Below, piece after piece: positions 1 to 8,720 of a DNA stretch of 36,751 nucleotides (within the stretch, counting starts at the first letter, position 1; each line of letters opens with the position of its first letter). The stretch is from Planctomycetia bacterium (lineage in GTDB: Bacteria > Planctomycetota > Planctomycetia > Pirellulales > Thermoguttaceae), in assembly GCA_030527205.1 (NCBI GenBank), contig JAUNBG010000032.1, positions 1-36,751 on the forward strand. The letters are read 5' to 3'. The translations under genes were made by a program, and so were the position numbers. A model generated the notes under the pieces. The model was not told where the DNA came from and ran no database searches. It saw only the letters and a program-made list of their open reading frames with translations.

Positions 1-123
1 GAAATTTTGCGTTCACTTTTCCGTTCCTGTTTTCAAGGTTCAGCTTTGGGGTTGAGTATTTCCTTCTTTCTTTTATATTATTCATAAAAAAGTTGAAAAG
101 TCAAGCTTTTGAAGTTTTTTTTG

Positions 124-378
124 TTAAAATCGACAAAAAATTTTATGGCTCAACAGACGAATGAGGTGACGATCTTCTCAAATTCCTGAGATGTCGATTA
201 TTTTTAGTTTGAAGTATTCCATATCACTGAAGCATACATGATCGCTTCTGCAGCAAGGATAGCGATATTTCTCGCGTGGAAGGCATATTCGTACAAAAGT
301 CTTACCATTTTCGTAAAATGTTGACTGATATCTATAGACAGATACTCCATGTTCATGATATAATGACAACTGGGACAT
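124..378 (-). pseudogene. ISL3-family transposase, N-terminal remnant
   Basis: The 66-codon open part resembles the start of ISL3 transposases: an opening SLYHEHGVSVYRYQ, then PREKYRYPCCRS where family members have a CPxCGS zinc-binding element, then FKLKIIDISG where they have an F(R/K)xLPIG-like stretch. An in-frame TGA at 178-180 ends it. Reading through gives 17 more codons (HLIRLLSHKIFCRF) that still fit the family before a TAA at 124-126. The rest of the transposase (normally about 400 residues, DDE domain) is absent. A textbook ribosome site (AAAGGAGG, 5 nt before the ATG) survives. I infer a decayed insertion. The identification rests on remembered family pattern, and no terminal inverted repeats were found. 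Confidence 0.55.
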
Positions 379-652
379 GACTCCTCCTTTGAAGAAAAAT
401 TGGTACTTTCTCTTTATTATAAAAGAATGCCTGTCCCTTTTAAATCCTTCCCCTCATTATTGAGTTGAACCCAAAAGTTGAACTAAAGTTGAAATATTTT
501 CCGAACGAAGCAAAGAAATCGTTTGTTTATCTCATCTTCCCGTTTACTCAGCGCTTTTGTGATTCTGCGAGAGATAAAAAACGTCATCTACAGTTTTCAA
601 AAATGACCAGTTTTTCGATTGTCTGATTTTACAACAATTATAATGGGAGTTA

Positions 653-2008
653 ATGAATCGAATGTTTAATATTTCTTTACGTAAAATCTTTAATATGAGA
701 TATTGCGCTGGGTTCTTTTTTATAATGGTTCTTTTTTTGCCAACTGTTCTTTGGGCAGGAACTCCCTATTTTTATGGAACGACGAATAAAAATCCGCTTT
801 CGTATCAACTGGGCGAAGAAATTATTTTTTCCGTTCATCTTTTGGAAGACGGACAGGAACTCTGCGGAAAAGTTCTGAAATGGCAATGTTATGGCGACGA
901 TGGCTACAAAAAAGAAGGGGAAATCGTTTCCGATCAAAATCCGTTGACCATCAAAGCAACTCTAACGCAACCGGGCTTTGTTCATCTTAAAGTCAACGCA
1001 TTCGAGCCGGACGGAACAGCTCTTCCGATCTTGCCGTTTCAAGGAAGCGCAGGAGCTGATTGGCAAAGTATGAAAAATGTTGAAGAACCTGACGATTTTG
1101 ATTCGTTTTGGAATCAGCAAAAAGAACGTCTCAACAACGTTCCGATGCAAGCGGAACTTGTTCCTGTCGACGTTCCTGAAGATCAAGATCATTTGTATTA
1201 TGACGTTAAAATCAATTGCGTTGGAGCTCCTGTTTCCGGTTATTATCGCAAACCGAAAAATGCTCAACCAAAATCGCTTCCGATTCGAATCGCTTTTATC
1301 GGATATAATTATCATTCGGCTTTTCTTCCGGTTTGGGGAAATAACGCTTTGGCGGTTGATCCAACTGTTCCTCTTTCCTGGGCCGAGGATTCAGACCGTT
1401 TGAAAGACGGATTAATTTTCAATATTAACGCTCACGGTTATGAAAATGGCAAGTCGGCTGAATATTATGAGAAATTTGCTCAAGGCCCAGGAAAGAATTA
1501 TGGATTTATCAAAGAAGAAAATGAAAATCGCGAAACGTCTTATTTTCTCGGAATTTTACTTCGAGCAATTCGTTTACTTCAATGGTTGAAAGAACAACCG
1601 GAATGGGACGGACAAACGATTGTTGTTGCCGGCGGCTCTCAAGGAGGGTTTCAAGCGTTGGCGGCTGCCGGACTTGATTCCGAAGTCTCCGAATGTTACG
1701 CATTTATTCCCTGGCTTTGTAATCTTGGCGGTCACGAAGAACAAGGATATTTTCCGTCCTCGTTTTGCCCGGAATATACAAAAGCGCTTCGCTATTTTGA
1801 TGCGGCCAATCACGCCAAAAGAATACAGGGAAAGGTCATGATTGTATCCGGCTTGGGCGATTTTGTCTGTCCGCCCGGAAGTCAAGCCATTTTATATAAT
1901 TGCATCTCTTCGCCCAAAAAAATCGAGTTTCGACAAGGAATGCAACATCCAGAAGAAATGGCCAATGCCGAAGTCTTTTTCTTCTCGAAAGATTGGTCCA
2001 TTCCTTGA
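653..2008 (+). CDS. Secreted acetyl xylan esterase / cephalosporin-C deacetylase-like (AXE1) hydrolase
   Basis: An alpha/beta-hydrolase of the AXE1 type, 451 residues, expected to remove acetyl groups from decorated polysaccharide. A hydrophobic segment at about residues 17-35 looks like a signal peptide, so it should act in the periplasm or outside the cell. Residues 40-130 form a beta-rich N-terminal domain, and the hydrolase domain follows. The nucleophile is Ser329 in GGSQGG, the acid is Asp403 in GLGDFVCPP, and the base is His432 in GMQHPEE. The C-terminal AILYNCISSPKKI stretch is typical of AXE1. GGGAG lies 3 nt before the ATG at 653, so the Met at 662 is a possible alternative start. 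The GH5-like gene follows 109 bp downstream on the same strand, consistent with joint action on an acetylated glycan. The true substrate is not shown by sequence. Confidence 0.82.
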   Translation: MNRMFNISLRKIFNMRYCAGFFFIMVLFLPTVLWAGTPYFYGTTNKNPLSYQLGEEIIFSVHLLEDGQELCGKVLKWQCYGDDGYKKEGEIVSDQNPLTIKATLTQPGFVHLKVNAFEPDGTALPILPFQGSAGADWQSMKNVEEPDDFDSFWNQQKERLNNVPMQAELVPVDVPEDQDHLYYDVKINCVGAPVSGYYRKPKNAQPKSLPIRIAFIGYNYHSAFLPVWGNNALAVDPTVPLSWAEDSDRLKDGLIFNINAHGYENGKSAEYYEKFAQGPGKNYGFIKEENENRETSYFLGILLRAIRLLQWLKEQPEWDGQTIVVAGGSQGGFQALAAAGLDSEVSECYAFIPWLCNLGGHEEQGYFPSSFCPEYTKALRYFDAANHAKRIQGKVMIVSGLGDFVCPPGSQAILYNCISSPKKIEFRQGMQHPEEMANAEVFFFSKDWSIP

Positions 2009-2117
2009 TTTCTGTTGCTTTCCCCGTTTGAGAAAGTCTATTCAAAATGACAAGAAAATCCGAGATCAACAGAAACAGGCAATAAATCCTAAATATAGAA
2101 GATAGAAAGATTTAGCA

Positions 2118-3728
2118 ATGAACAAATATATCAAAAATCTGTTGCTGACATTTCTCGTTTTGATTTTCTTCATCGAAAAAAACGTTGGAATGGAACCGCC
2201 CACAATTAACGCAACGGATATGAGGGAGCCTGTTTATCCTGTTTATTTTGCGGATTTCTTTGCGGAAGAAGGGCAAAATTTGATTCATTTTCAATGGCGC
2301 GTCGATGGGTCTTCCCCAGCCAAGGCTGTTATAACTGATTCAAAAGGAAACGTTTGGGGAGAAGTTCCGTTTCCGAATGATCGTTTTATGATTGAACGTC
2401 GAGAGCATTTTCCCGATCAGGTTTTAATAACTGTTGTTGACGAAAAAAACAGATATTCTGAATCGGTTGAAGTCGATCTAAATCAAGATGTTCGTTCGCT
2501 TTGGGTCAATCCCGAGCATATTGAGCCGATAACGGTCTCCAAACAAAACGAAGAATTCGCCAGTTTCTGTTTGGCCAAAAGCGGACAAAAATTTATTGTC
2601 AACGGCGTTAATTATTGTGTTATAAAAACATTGGATCATGATACATTCGAGCCGGAAATCAATGAACGTCCTGCAATATATGACCCTTACGACGCGGAGT
2701 CAATGTTGCGTTGTATGAAGAGAAACGGTTATAATACAGTTCGAGTCTTTATCAAAACCGGTTATCGAGGAACCGTAACCCTTGGTCTTTCCGGACCATC
2801 GGACACTCAGGGGATTTACGCTCCTTATATGGATAATTTTCTCGATTTTTTGTCAAGAGCAGCAAAATACGGGATTTATGTTTTTCCCTGTTTGTGTGAA
2901 AACGAAATGCTTTCAAACGATTATTTCAAAGAACGATCAGGAAACGCGAACAGACAAGGCATCCTCTTCTCGCAAAAGGGGATCGAAGCCAAACAGGAAT
3001 ATCTTTCGTTGTTTTTACAGGCGATTAAGAAGAGAAATCCAAAGTTGCTTGATTCTCTTTTGGGGATCGCCATGCAGAACGAATTTGTCTTTCATTGTTC
3101 GGAAGCTCCGTTTAATCAATTGGATGGAAAATACGTCTTTCTGGATGGGTCAGAATATAATATGAGCGACGATATTTCCCGACGCGCGCTGGCCAATGCC
3201 GCAATTCAATATTATTATCGAGCGATGAAGCAGACGCTTCAGACCAATGCGCCGGGTTTACTTTTAGCGGAAGGGACTTTTGCTTTAGGCGCTGTCGGAA
3301 AAACGGAAGAAAACTCGAAAGGAATTCGTCCGATTGAAGGCAATCTTGACATGCGCTATCCGATGACTGCCGTTGAACTTATGAAAACCGATATCGATTT
3401 TCTTGATTTGCATATTTATCGTTGGGGCTTTCCCGGCTCTGGGGAAGAGGTCTTTCGACATTTCACCGAAAACATGAAGCTCACCACACAGGAAGGCCGT
3501 CAACTCAGGACAAAAAAACCGATTATAATGGGAGAGTTTGGGTCATTTAAGGAAAATGAAAAGACAACGGACGAAGCGATTCTGTTCACGAAAAGTTTGA
3601 AAAACGCAGCTTTAAAAGATGGGTTTGCCGGAACCTGTTTTTGGACAATTGATTGCTTCGAACAAAAGGACATCTGGAATTTAATGTGGGAAAATGGAAA
3701 ATTGCTCAAAGCTTTGCAATCGTTTTAG
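2118..3728 (+). CDS. Secreted GH5-like (cellulase/mannanase-type) glycoside hydrolase
   Basis: A 536-residue exported protein. The signal peptide is about residues 5-24, a beta-sandwich-like region spans about 28-135, and a TIM barrel runs from about 155 to the end. The barrel carries clan GH-A landmarks: NE at Asn321-Glu322 (acid/base position), HIYRWGF around 432-438, and GEFGS with Glu473 (nucleophile position). Early parts also fit GH5-type enzymes, with FIVNGVNY near 160 and NTVRVF near 206. It should cut an internal beta-linkage in a mannan-, cellulose- or xylan-like polymer. The exact subfamily and substrate are unknown. It lies downstream of the acetyl esterase on the same strand and is probably co-transcribed. 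The ribosome site is weak. The stop is followed by a 19-nt tandem repeat and a MITE-like copy. Confidence 0.75.
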   Translation: MNKYIKNLLLTFLVLIFFIEKNVGMEPPTINATDMREPVYPVYFADFFAEEGQNLIHFQWRVDGSSPAKAVITDSKGNVWGEVPFPNDRFMIERREHFPDQVLITVVDEKNRYSESVEVDLNQDVRSLWVNPEHIEPITVSKQNEEFASFCLAKSGQKFIVNGVNYCVIKTLDHDTFEPEINERPAIYDPYDAESMLRCMKRNGYNTVRVFIKTGYRGTVTLGLSGPSDTQGIYAPYMDNFLDFLSRAAKYGIYVFPCLCENEMLSNDYFKERSGNANRQGILFSQKGIEAKQEYLSLFLQAIKKRNPKLLDSLLGIAMQNEFVFHCSEAPFNQLDGKYVFLDGSEYNMSDDISRRALANAAIQYYYRAMKQTLQTNAPGLLLAEGTFALGAVGKTEENSKGIRPIEGNLDMRYPMTAVELMKTDIDFLDLHIYRWGFPGSGEEVFRHFTENMKLTTQEGRQLRTKKPIIMGEFGSFKENEKTTDEAILFTKSLKNAALKDGFAGTCFWTIDCFEQKDIWNLMWENGKLLKALQSF

Positions 3729-3742
3729 TTACAAATTTGTGT

Positions 3743-3778
3743 TTTCCTTCCTCATCTGTACTTTCCTTCCTCATCTGT
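3743..3778. repeat. 19-bp tandem duplication
   Basis: TTTCCTTCCTCATCTGT occurs at 3743-3759 and again at 3762-3778, a perfect 17-bp match with a period of 19. It sits between the GH5-like stop and the first MITE-like copy. The second unit begins after GTAC, as in the CTGTACTTTC end of the MITE family, so it may be a local duplication of that end. Confidence 0.7.
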
Positions 3779-3780
3779 GT

Positions 3781-3943
3781 TTTCGCCGGTTTATCTTTTC
3801 GCGCCACAGAATAGATTATTATCTGTCGGAAAAAAGGATTTTCGCGCAGCGATTAATTATATCAAAAAGGAATTTCGAACTCGATCGCGCAAAAGGAAAA
3901 AATAGTTGTGAACGGGTACTAAATAACGATGAAATCGAAGTTC
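3781..3943 (+). repeat. MITE-like repeat, copy 1 (damaged)
   Basis: This copy shares the family core: TTTTCGCC end, CTTTTCGCG, CAGAATAGA, a GTCGGAAAAAAGGAT block, then TTTTCGCGCAGCGA. The 3' half differs from the short copies. However, its last 24 nt (TAAATAACGATGAAATCG then AAGTTC, 3920-3943) match the interior of copy 3 at 10726-10750. No clear terminal inverted repeat remains on the right, and the copy runs up to the stop codon of the convergent GH20-like gene. Confidence 0.65.
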
Positions 3944-5712
3944 TATTTTCGGCCGACACGAGGAACCTGAATCCAGGGAACAACATCATCGGGGACCTGA
4001 TTGTCATGATAAATTTCGCTCAAAATTTTCAGACAATTTTCGCTCGTTTCTGTGGGACGCCCGCCGCTTTTTATGAGTTCATCGTCCAGAACTGCCCGAC
4101 ACCAAAGAACTTGCCAACGCCAACTCTTGCGAACCGTTTCGGGCAGTCGTTCTGACACATTCGCAAGGAGTTTCAAAGGTTCGCCCATATTGGATGGATC
4201 CGAACCGAGCTTGTAAACCTCGGGATACGGATTGTTACCGTCAACAGAAAATGACAAGTTCGATTCTTGAAGTAAATTCTTCGCGATTTGTAATTTCTGT
4301 TGATTAACGCTATGAGCCATTTGTGTTTCCAATTGCATAATGGCAGCAAGAACACATTTGAGATCGTCTTCGCACAAAAGCCCAAAGTTGGCCTGCACAT
4401 ATTCTTTGAGAATTGAATCGAGAGATCGGTCAGGCGACCAGTAAAGTTGAATGCAGATGAACTTGTTAATATCTTCGTAAATTCCTTCAGAATAAGGAAA
4501 TCCGCCGGATAAAAACGTTTTTGCGGAATTCCAGACACGAATCAGACGATTGCATTGGAGATTGGCGCCGAATCCCCCCCAGGGCGACATCGCGTACATC
4601 GATATTTCTGGAAAGTTCACAATCGGATAATCTTTGGGCGGTCCATTTTGCAGAACGAAGGCAGGAAAATCGCCGTGATGTTCAATAAGAACGCCGTCAA
4701 TCCAATCAGGCCGTTCGTTGAGTTGCGTGTAAAGCCCCTTCCATTCAAGATCATCCGGATAAAAATAACCGAACTCCCAGGTCGAGAGAAAAATTTTCGC
4801 TTGCGGGAGCTTTTCTCGTACAATTCGAGCAATCGCTTCGGCACATTTTAGAAAACCGTTACATCCCCAGGGAGCACAACGTTCACACCGGCAACCCCCT
4901 TGATCATAGGGCCATACACAAATATAACGAATATCCAAATCGGCAAATTGATCAAGCATTTCCGCACGCCATTGGCAAATCAGATCAAGACCTTTCGGAT
5001 CAGAGGGGCATATCTCGACTTTGTAATGATGCGGAAACGGTTCGGCTCTCAGTTCCTGCGGCGAAGTATAATAAGCTTCGTTGGCCAGGAGAGTTAGACC
5101 GCCTGCCATACCGACTTCGTTCGCTTTACGAAGCATCGCGTGTAAACGTTCAATCATCGCCAATGCGTTTGGATCATCAATTCCGGAATACTGATGAAAA
5201 TCGAACCAAACGACAAGAATATTGACTCCGTATAGAGCCATATCTTCAATATAGCGTTCGACTTCCGATAAGGGAGCCGATTCATGAAAGTTACCGAAAT
5301 GGGTCGCAAAATAGACTCCGCGCATTGGCGATTTTGGCGAAAAAGTTCCTGTTTCTCCAAAGTATCGAAATTCTCCATTTTGAGGCGTTCCTCGAAGCAA
5401 TTTACCGACCGCATAAACGAAACCTCGCTTTTCGGAAGCACTTAAGATAATGGTTTCGTTCTGTAGCGAAATGCGATATTCATCCAAAGCAAGCGTCGAA
5501 TCGAGTTCAAATCGAACAGAATTGCTTTTTTCCGGAGCAAAAGTCAGATTTCGTTCACGCAAACGAGTCTTCAATATTCGAACGGCCACAGAATCGCCAA
5601 TATCGATTGCTTTATCAACTTGAATTACAGGAACATCTGACGCATACGAACGCACAGTCATATAGAAACAAAGACACAAAAAAAGTCCAATTCGACATGG
5701 AAAGGAAGTCAT
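3943..5712 (-). CDS. Secreted GH20/GH67-like TIM-barrel protein, probable glycoside hydrolase
   Basis: 589 residues with a signal peptide at about 5-25. Residues 30-110 resemble the alpha/beta (zincin-like) N-terminal domain found before GH20 and GH67 barrels (FVYAVGKLLRG). A TIM barrel follows, starting at SPMRGVYFATHFGN (about 128) with YIEDMALYGVNILVVWFD near 154-171. A striking WPYDQGGCRCERC stretch (267-279) continues into PWGCNGFLKC (281-290), holding five cysteines. EHHGD lies at 344-348. The first barrel strand and N-terminal domain resemble hexosaminidase and alpha-glucuronidase families, but I cannot assign the two catalytic acids, so no activity is named. It faces the esterase/GH5 pair convergently and lies 134 bp downstream of the methyltransferase. 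The start is the ATG at 5712 with a weak purine-rich ribosome site. Confidence 0.6.
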   Translation of the reverse strand: MTSFPCRIGLFLCLCFYMTVRSYASDVPVIQVDKAIDIGDSVAVRILKTRLRERNLTFAPEKSNSVRFELDSTLALDEYRISLQNETIILSASEKRGFVYAVGKLLRGTPQNGEFRYFGETGTFSPKSPMRGVYFATHFGNFHESAPLSEVERYIEDMALYGVNILVVWFDFHQYSGIDDPNALAMIERLHAMLRKANEVGMAGGLTLLANEAYYTSPQELRAEPFPHHYKVEICPSDPKGLDLICQWRAEMLDQFADLDIRYICVWPYDQGGCRCERCAPWGCNGFLKCAEAIARIVREKLPQAKIFLSTWEFGYFYPDDLEWKGLYTQLNERPDWIDGVLIEHHGDFPAFVLQNGPPKDYPIVNFPEISMYAMSPWGGFGANLQCNRLIRVWNSAKTFLSGGFPYSEGIYEDINKFICIQLYWSPDRSLDSILKEYVQANFGLLCEDDLKCVLAAIMQLETQMAHSVNQQKLQIAKNLLQESNLSFSVDGNNPYPEVYKLGSDPSNMGEPLKLLANVSERLPETVRKSWRWQVLWCRAVLDDELIKSGGRPTETSENCLKILSEIYHDNQVPDDVVPWIQVPRVGRK

Positions 5713-5787
5713 ATGTTTTCTTTCGTTTTTGTGTTAAGATGGGCAAATTTCAATTAAAAGAACGTTCGTCAGTTTGTTTGACACTCC

Positions 5788-5819
5788 ATAACTGTAATAA
5801 TACTGGTTATTTCAGTTAT
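5788..5819. other. Inverted repeat between methyltransferase and GH20-like genes
   Basis: ATAACTG (5788-5794) and CAGTTAT (5813-5819) are perfect 7-bp arms around an 18-nt loop, 76 to 107 nt upstream of the GH20-like start. There is no U-rich tail on the - strand, so it is more likely an operator or leader hairpin than a terminator for these - strand genes. The function is unknown. Confidence 0.35.
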
Positions 5820-5846
5820 CAATGTTCTTTTTAAAAACGATGTACA

Positions 5847-6650
5847 TTACTGTACTTTCGCCAGTTTTTTGACTTTGGGGGATTTACAGTCTTGCTCGAC
5901 CGTTTCCGCTGGAATCGGGCCGTTGTTAAGGGCGGTCTTTTTCTGAAGAATAATGGCAATGAAATTCAAATATTTTCCGCCGCCAGCATTCATCGATTTT
6001 CGGTCGTTGACGGCATATTCATTTTCGCAAGCGAGCCAATCATTCCAGCATTCTTCATTGCTTTTCATTTCATAAATCGAAATACAATGGGCGTTACGGC
6101 ATTGTTGAAGAATTTTCGACCAATATTCAATGTCATGTAGATAATCAAGCTGTTCAGGAGTCCAGGAAAGAAGAAGTTCTGGCGGGATTGAATGATGACA
6201 ATCTTTTTTCATGCCAGGAATGACAATATAAAGATAACCATTTGGTTTAACAAAAGGCAACAAGCAGGAATCCAAATATTGAGGATCATAACCAAAATAA
6301 TTATAAGAATCTGTGCTGACAACCGCGTCGAAGAACTCATTTTCAAACGGAAGTTGAGTTGCTTCGGCCTGAACAGGCGTTATCTGTTCAGGAGAAAGGT
6401 TCATTTCTTCAAAAAACTTTCTGTTTTCGTCCGGATCGCTCCATAAATCAACGGCATAAACGCGAAAGCCATACTCTTTAACAAGAAAAACAGACGTCAA
6501 ACCTTGTCCGCTTCCTAAATCCATGACAACAGCGTTCTGCGGAATTCGATGATTCAACAGAAGCTCTTCATTTAATTTCAATGGGTTCGGTCCCATTATT
6601 TTGTCTCGAACAAGCGATTCATCATATTTTATCGATTTTATGTAGTTCAT
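5847..6650 (-). CDS. Class I SAM-dependent methyltransferase
   Basis: 267 residues, cytoplasmic. Motif I is VVMDLGSGQG (41-50). The acidic residue ending beta-2 is Asp68 in VYAVDLW. The post-I region follows, with AEATQLPFENEFFDAVVSTDSYNYF covering motifs II and III. This is the methyltransferase-11/25 (UbiE-like) pattern for small-molecule or lipid substrates, but the acceptor cannot be read from sequence. A segment with HSIPPELLLSW suggests an inserted lid. The final residues (KKLAKVQ) are encoded by DNA resembling the end of the MITE-like repeat, so the C-terminus may have been altered by that element. It is flanked by secreted glycosidases but has no signal peptide, so a link to glycan breakdown is not evident. 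Confidence 0.75.
   Translation of the reverse strand: MNYIKSIKYDESLVRDKIMGPNPLKLNEELLLNHRIPQNAVVMDLGSGQGLTSVFLVKEYGFRVYAVDLWSDPDENRKFFEEMNLSPEQITPVQAEATQLPFENEFFDAVVSTDSYNYFGYDPQYLDSCLLPFVKPNGYLYIVIPGMKKDCHHSIPPELLLSWTPEQLDYLHDIEYWSKILQQCRNAHCISIYEMKSNEECWNDWLACENEYAVNDRKSMNAGGGKYLNFIAIILQKKTALNNGPIPAETVEQDCKSPKVKKLAKVQ
5851..5872 (+). repeat. Fragment resembling a MITE-like terminus
   Basis: The sequence TGTACTTTCGCC followed by AGTTTTTTGA matches the family end CTGTACTTTCGCC plus GATTTTT, with a two-base swap. Only the end is recognisable; the core block with GTCGGAAAAAAGG is missing. It overlaps the last codons of the methyltransferase. Confidence 0.4.
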
Positions 6651-6884
6651 AATGAATTAACTTTCTTATTTCATTAAATAATTGGTAACGGCAATTCAAC
6701 CAAGGATTTTGAGTTCCTCGTCCATAAAACGAAAGAAGGAAAAAGAGCGAGCAATTTCAAAAAAACCGACAAAATCGCGACACATTTCATAACGATGACG
6801 CAATATTCAAGTTTTTTTTAACGAATAGGAAATTTGTCGGTCTGATCGCCGAAATGGAAACCTATCCTTGATTTATTTGTAATT

Positions 6885-8720
6885 TTAATGCGGAGCGTTA
6901 CCATTTTTGGAAACAGTTTGGGTTGAAACGGAGAAGAAGAGTCGACTTTCCGGAGCGACATCGCCATTTGTATAAAGTTTTTCGAGCGTCATTTCTTCAG
7001 GCACATTGTCGAGCCATTTAAACGCAAACTTATTGAGATCGAACGTTTTCGTTGAAAATCCAATCATATCAAGCGGAACGGCTAAATGAAGTTCGTTATT
7101 TGAGGCGAACCATTGAATTGTTCCGCAAGTTTGCCATTTCCAGCCATCTTTTGTCTTTTTTCCGCTAAATTTTTCCAGCGAAACCTCATTTTGTGTATAG
7201 TTCCGGCCAATAAGATAATCTCCGCCGATCCAACCGGTTTTCAGATTGCCGTCTGTATTAAGCAGAAGACAAAGTTTTTCGGGGATTTTAGTTGTTAACG
7301 CTTCTTTTGTCCGGAGATAGAAATAGATATTGTTATCATCTCGAGCGATTTTCATCAGTTCCAAATCGTTTCGTCCGGTCTCATTTGTATAATGAGTTCC
7401 GCCAAGTCCCTTAAAATCACGAGGAATGGTTTCGCCAAGATGATCGGTAAGTTCCGGCAAGACCAGATTCCATTGCGAAAAATCGGCGTTGATTTGAATC
7501 GTTTTCGGCTCGGAAGCCGTTGGCTTGACTGGCGTTCCCTTATATTTTCGTATGCCATCGATCATTTGCATATAATAATTATCGAAATGCCCGCCGGTCA
7601 TTGGTTCAATATCTCGACTGTATTCTCGATCATATTGATCGACAAAATCGTAACGTTCTCCTCGTTTCCAACGTCCAGCAATCCATTCGTTCCAACCTGT
7701 AATCATCACATAAGGCGGATCAAGTTCGTAAGCGCGAGTCCATTGTTCTGCAAAATTTCGGCCTTCGTCCGTTGCGATTTCCGGTTCGGTTTCGTTTTTC
7801 CAAAAACTTCGACCGCGAGCCATTCCGCTATTCATATTGGTCACAGTTCCGTCATATCGGCTCAAGTTTTGAGCGACAGAAACATTGACTTGTTCTGGTT
7901 CCGTCTCGTTTTTTGCCCATCCATAAGGTTGCGGATAGGTTGCTTCCCAATGCCAGGCATTTTGTGTATTGACCATTTTAAAGGGCCAATGAGCTTTGCG
8001 TAACGTTAAATGCTGCTTGATTTCAGCGTTCTGAATCTCATTCGGGTCGCCGATGAGAAGAGGTTTTCCCTCTAAATGAAAAAAGAGTTCATCGTATTGT
8101 CCAGTCTTATAAAGATTCTCCCAAAGTTCGTCCGCAGTAGCGCCGGTTTGGGTATTGAGCATAAAAGTAATTTGAGGGGTTTTCCCCCCTTCGGCTCGAA
8201 TCGTTTTCATCATATCGCAAAGCGGCAAGAGAACTTCCAGATAGGTTACACGATTTGTTGTATCGAAGACCAGAAAATCGATTCCAGCGTCGGCCAAAAG
8301 TTGGATATGTTTCCGTTGAATCCAGGGATCGTCAGCTCGATAATATCCGAATAGAGGTTCGCCCCAAAAATGCATGATTCCATTTGTTCCCCAAAGCGGA
8401 GAATCCGGTTTTTTTTCCGCATCGGGATCCATTTCCAGAATCTTTTGAATATCATAGGGATGCTCTGCATAAGGAGCCTTCGGAATATTGGAAACAGGCG
8501 AATTCCAAAGGAAATAAAAGATTCCGACCGTTTTGTTTTCTCGAATATCTCCCGTTTTTTCGCTTGTCGTTATAATTCGATTTAAATCGTCAATTCCTGT
8601 CCAGGGAACTCCTTCCGATTGCGCCAAAAGAGAACTCGTTCCGCTCAAAAAAGTTAAAATGGCGAAAAAACCGAGAAGCATGTTTTTGAAAGTTTGTTTT
8701 GTTATATTTTTTTGTTTCAT
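6885..8720 (-). CDS. Secreted GH99/WbsX-like protein with C-terminal CBM9-like domain
   Basis: 611 residues with a signal peptide at about 10-34. A barrel-like domain spans about 60-395 with WbsX/GH99-like marks: TVGIFYFLWNSP near 64-75, DPWIQRKHIQLLADAGIDFLVFD near 131-153, and MITGWNEWIAGRW near 339-351. The (S/G)WNEW signature is common to GH99-like and glycan-processing WbsX proteins. A second beta-rich domain from about 405 to 600 (INADFSQWN, then DNNIYFYLRTKE, LLLNTDGN, LHLAVPLDMIG) resembles CBM9/DOMON-like sugar-binding modules. I expect cleavage or binding of a mannan-type or sulfated glycan, but substrate and catalysis are unproven. It is a separate unit from the methyltransferase (234-bp gap), and a MITE-like copy lies just upstream of its start. 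Confidence 0.65.
   Translation of the reverse strand: MKQKNITKQTFKNMLLGFFAILTFLSGTSSLLAQSEGVPWTGIDDLNRIITTSEKTGDIRENKTVGIFYFLWNSPVSNIPKAPYAEHPYDIQKILEMDPDAEKKPDSPLWGTNGIMHFWGEPLFGYYRADDPWIQRKHIQLLADAGIDFLVFDTTNRVTYLEVLLPLCDMMKTIRAEGGKTPQITFMLNTQTGATADELWENLYKTGQYDELFFHLEGKPLLIGDPNEIQNAEIKQHLTLRKAHWPFKMVNTQNAWHWEATYPQPYGWAKNETEPEQVNVSVAQNLSRYDGTVTNMNSGMARGRSFWKNETEPEIATDEGRNFAEQWTRAYELDPPYVMITGWNEWIAGRWKRGERYDFVDQYDREYSRDIEPMTGGHFDNYYMQMIDGIRKYKGTPVKPTASEPKTIQINADFSQWNLVLPELTDHLGETIPRDFKGLGGTHYTNETGRNDLELMKIARDDNNIYFYLRTKEALTTKIPEKLCLLLNTDGNLKTGWIGGDYLIGRNYTQNEVSLEKFSGKKTKDGWKWQTCGTIQWFASNNELHLAVPLDMIGFSTKTFDLNKFAFKWLDNVPEEMTLEKLYTNGDVAPESRLFFSVSTQTVSKNGNAPH

Noticed and set aside
619..644. 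TTGTCT and TATAAT just before the acetyl esterase gene
   Set aside because: The spacing is 14 bp and the TATAAT overlaps the ribosome site, which would give an almost leaderless message. The surroundings are AT-rich, so chance is likely.
3694..4155. 153-codon open frame on + across the GH5/GH20 gap
   Set aside because: It is a shadow of the GH genes and of MITE-like copy 1. The recurring SRxRIxxYxSEKRIFA peptide arises from translating the repeat itself, as also at 8737-9018.
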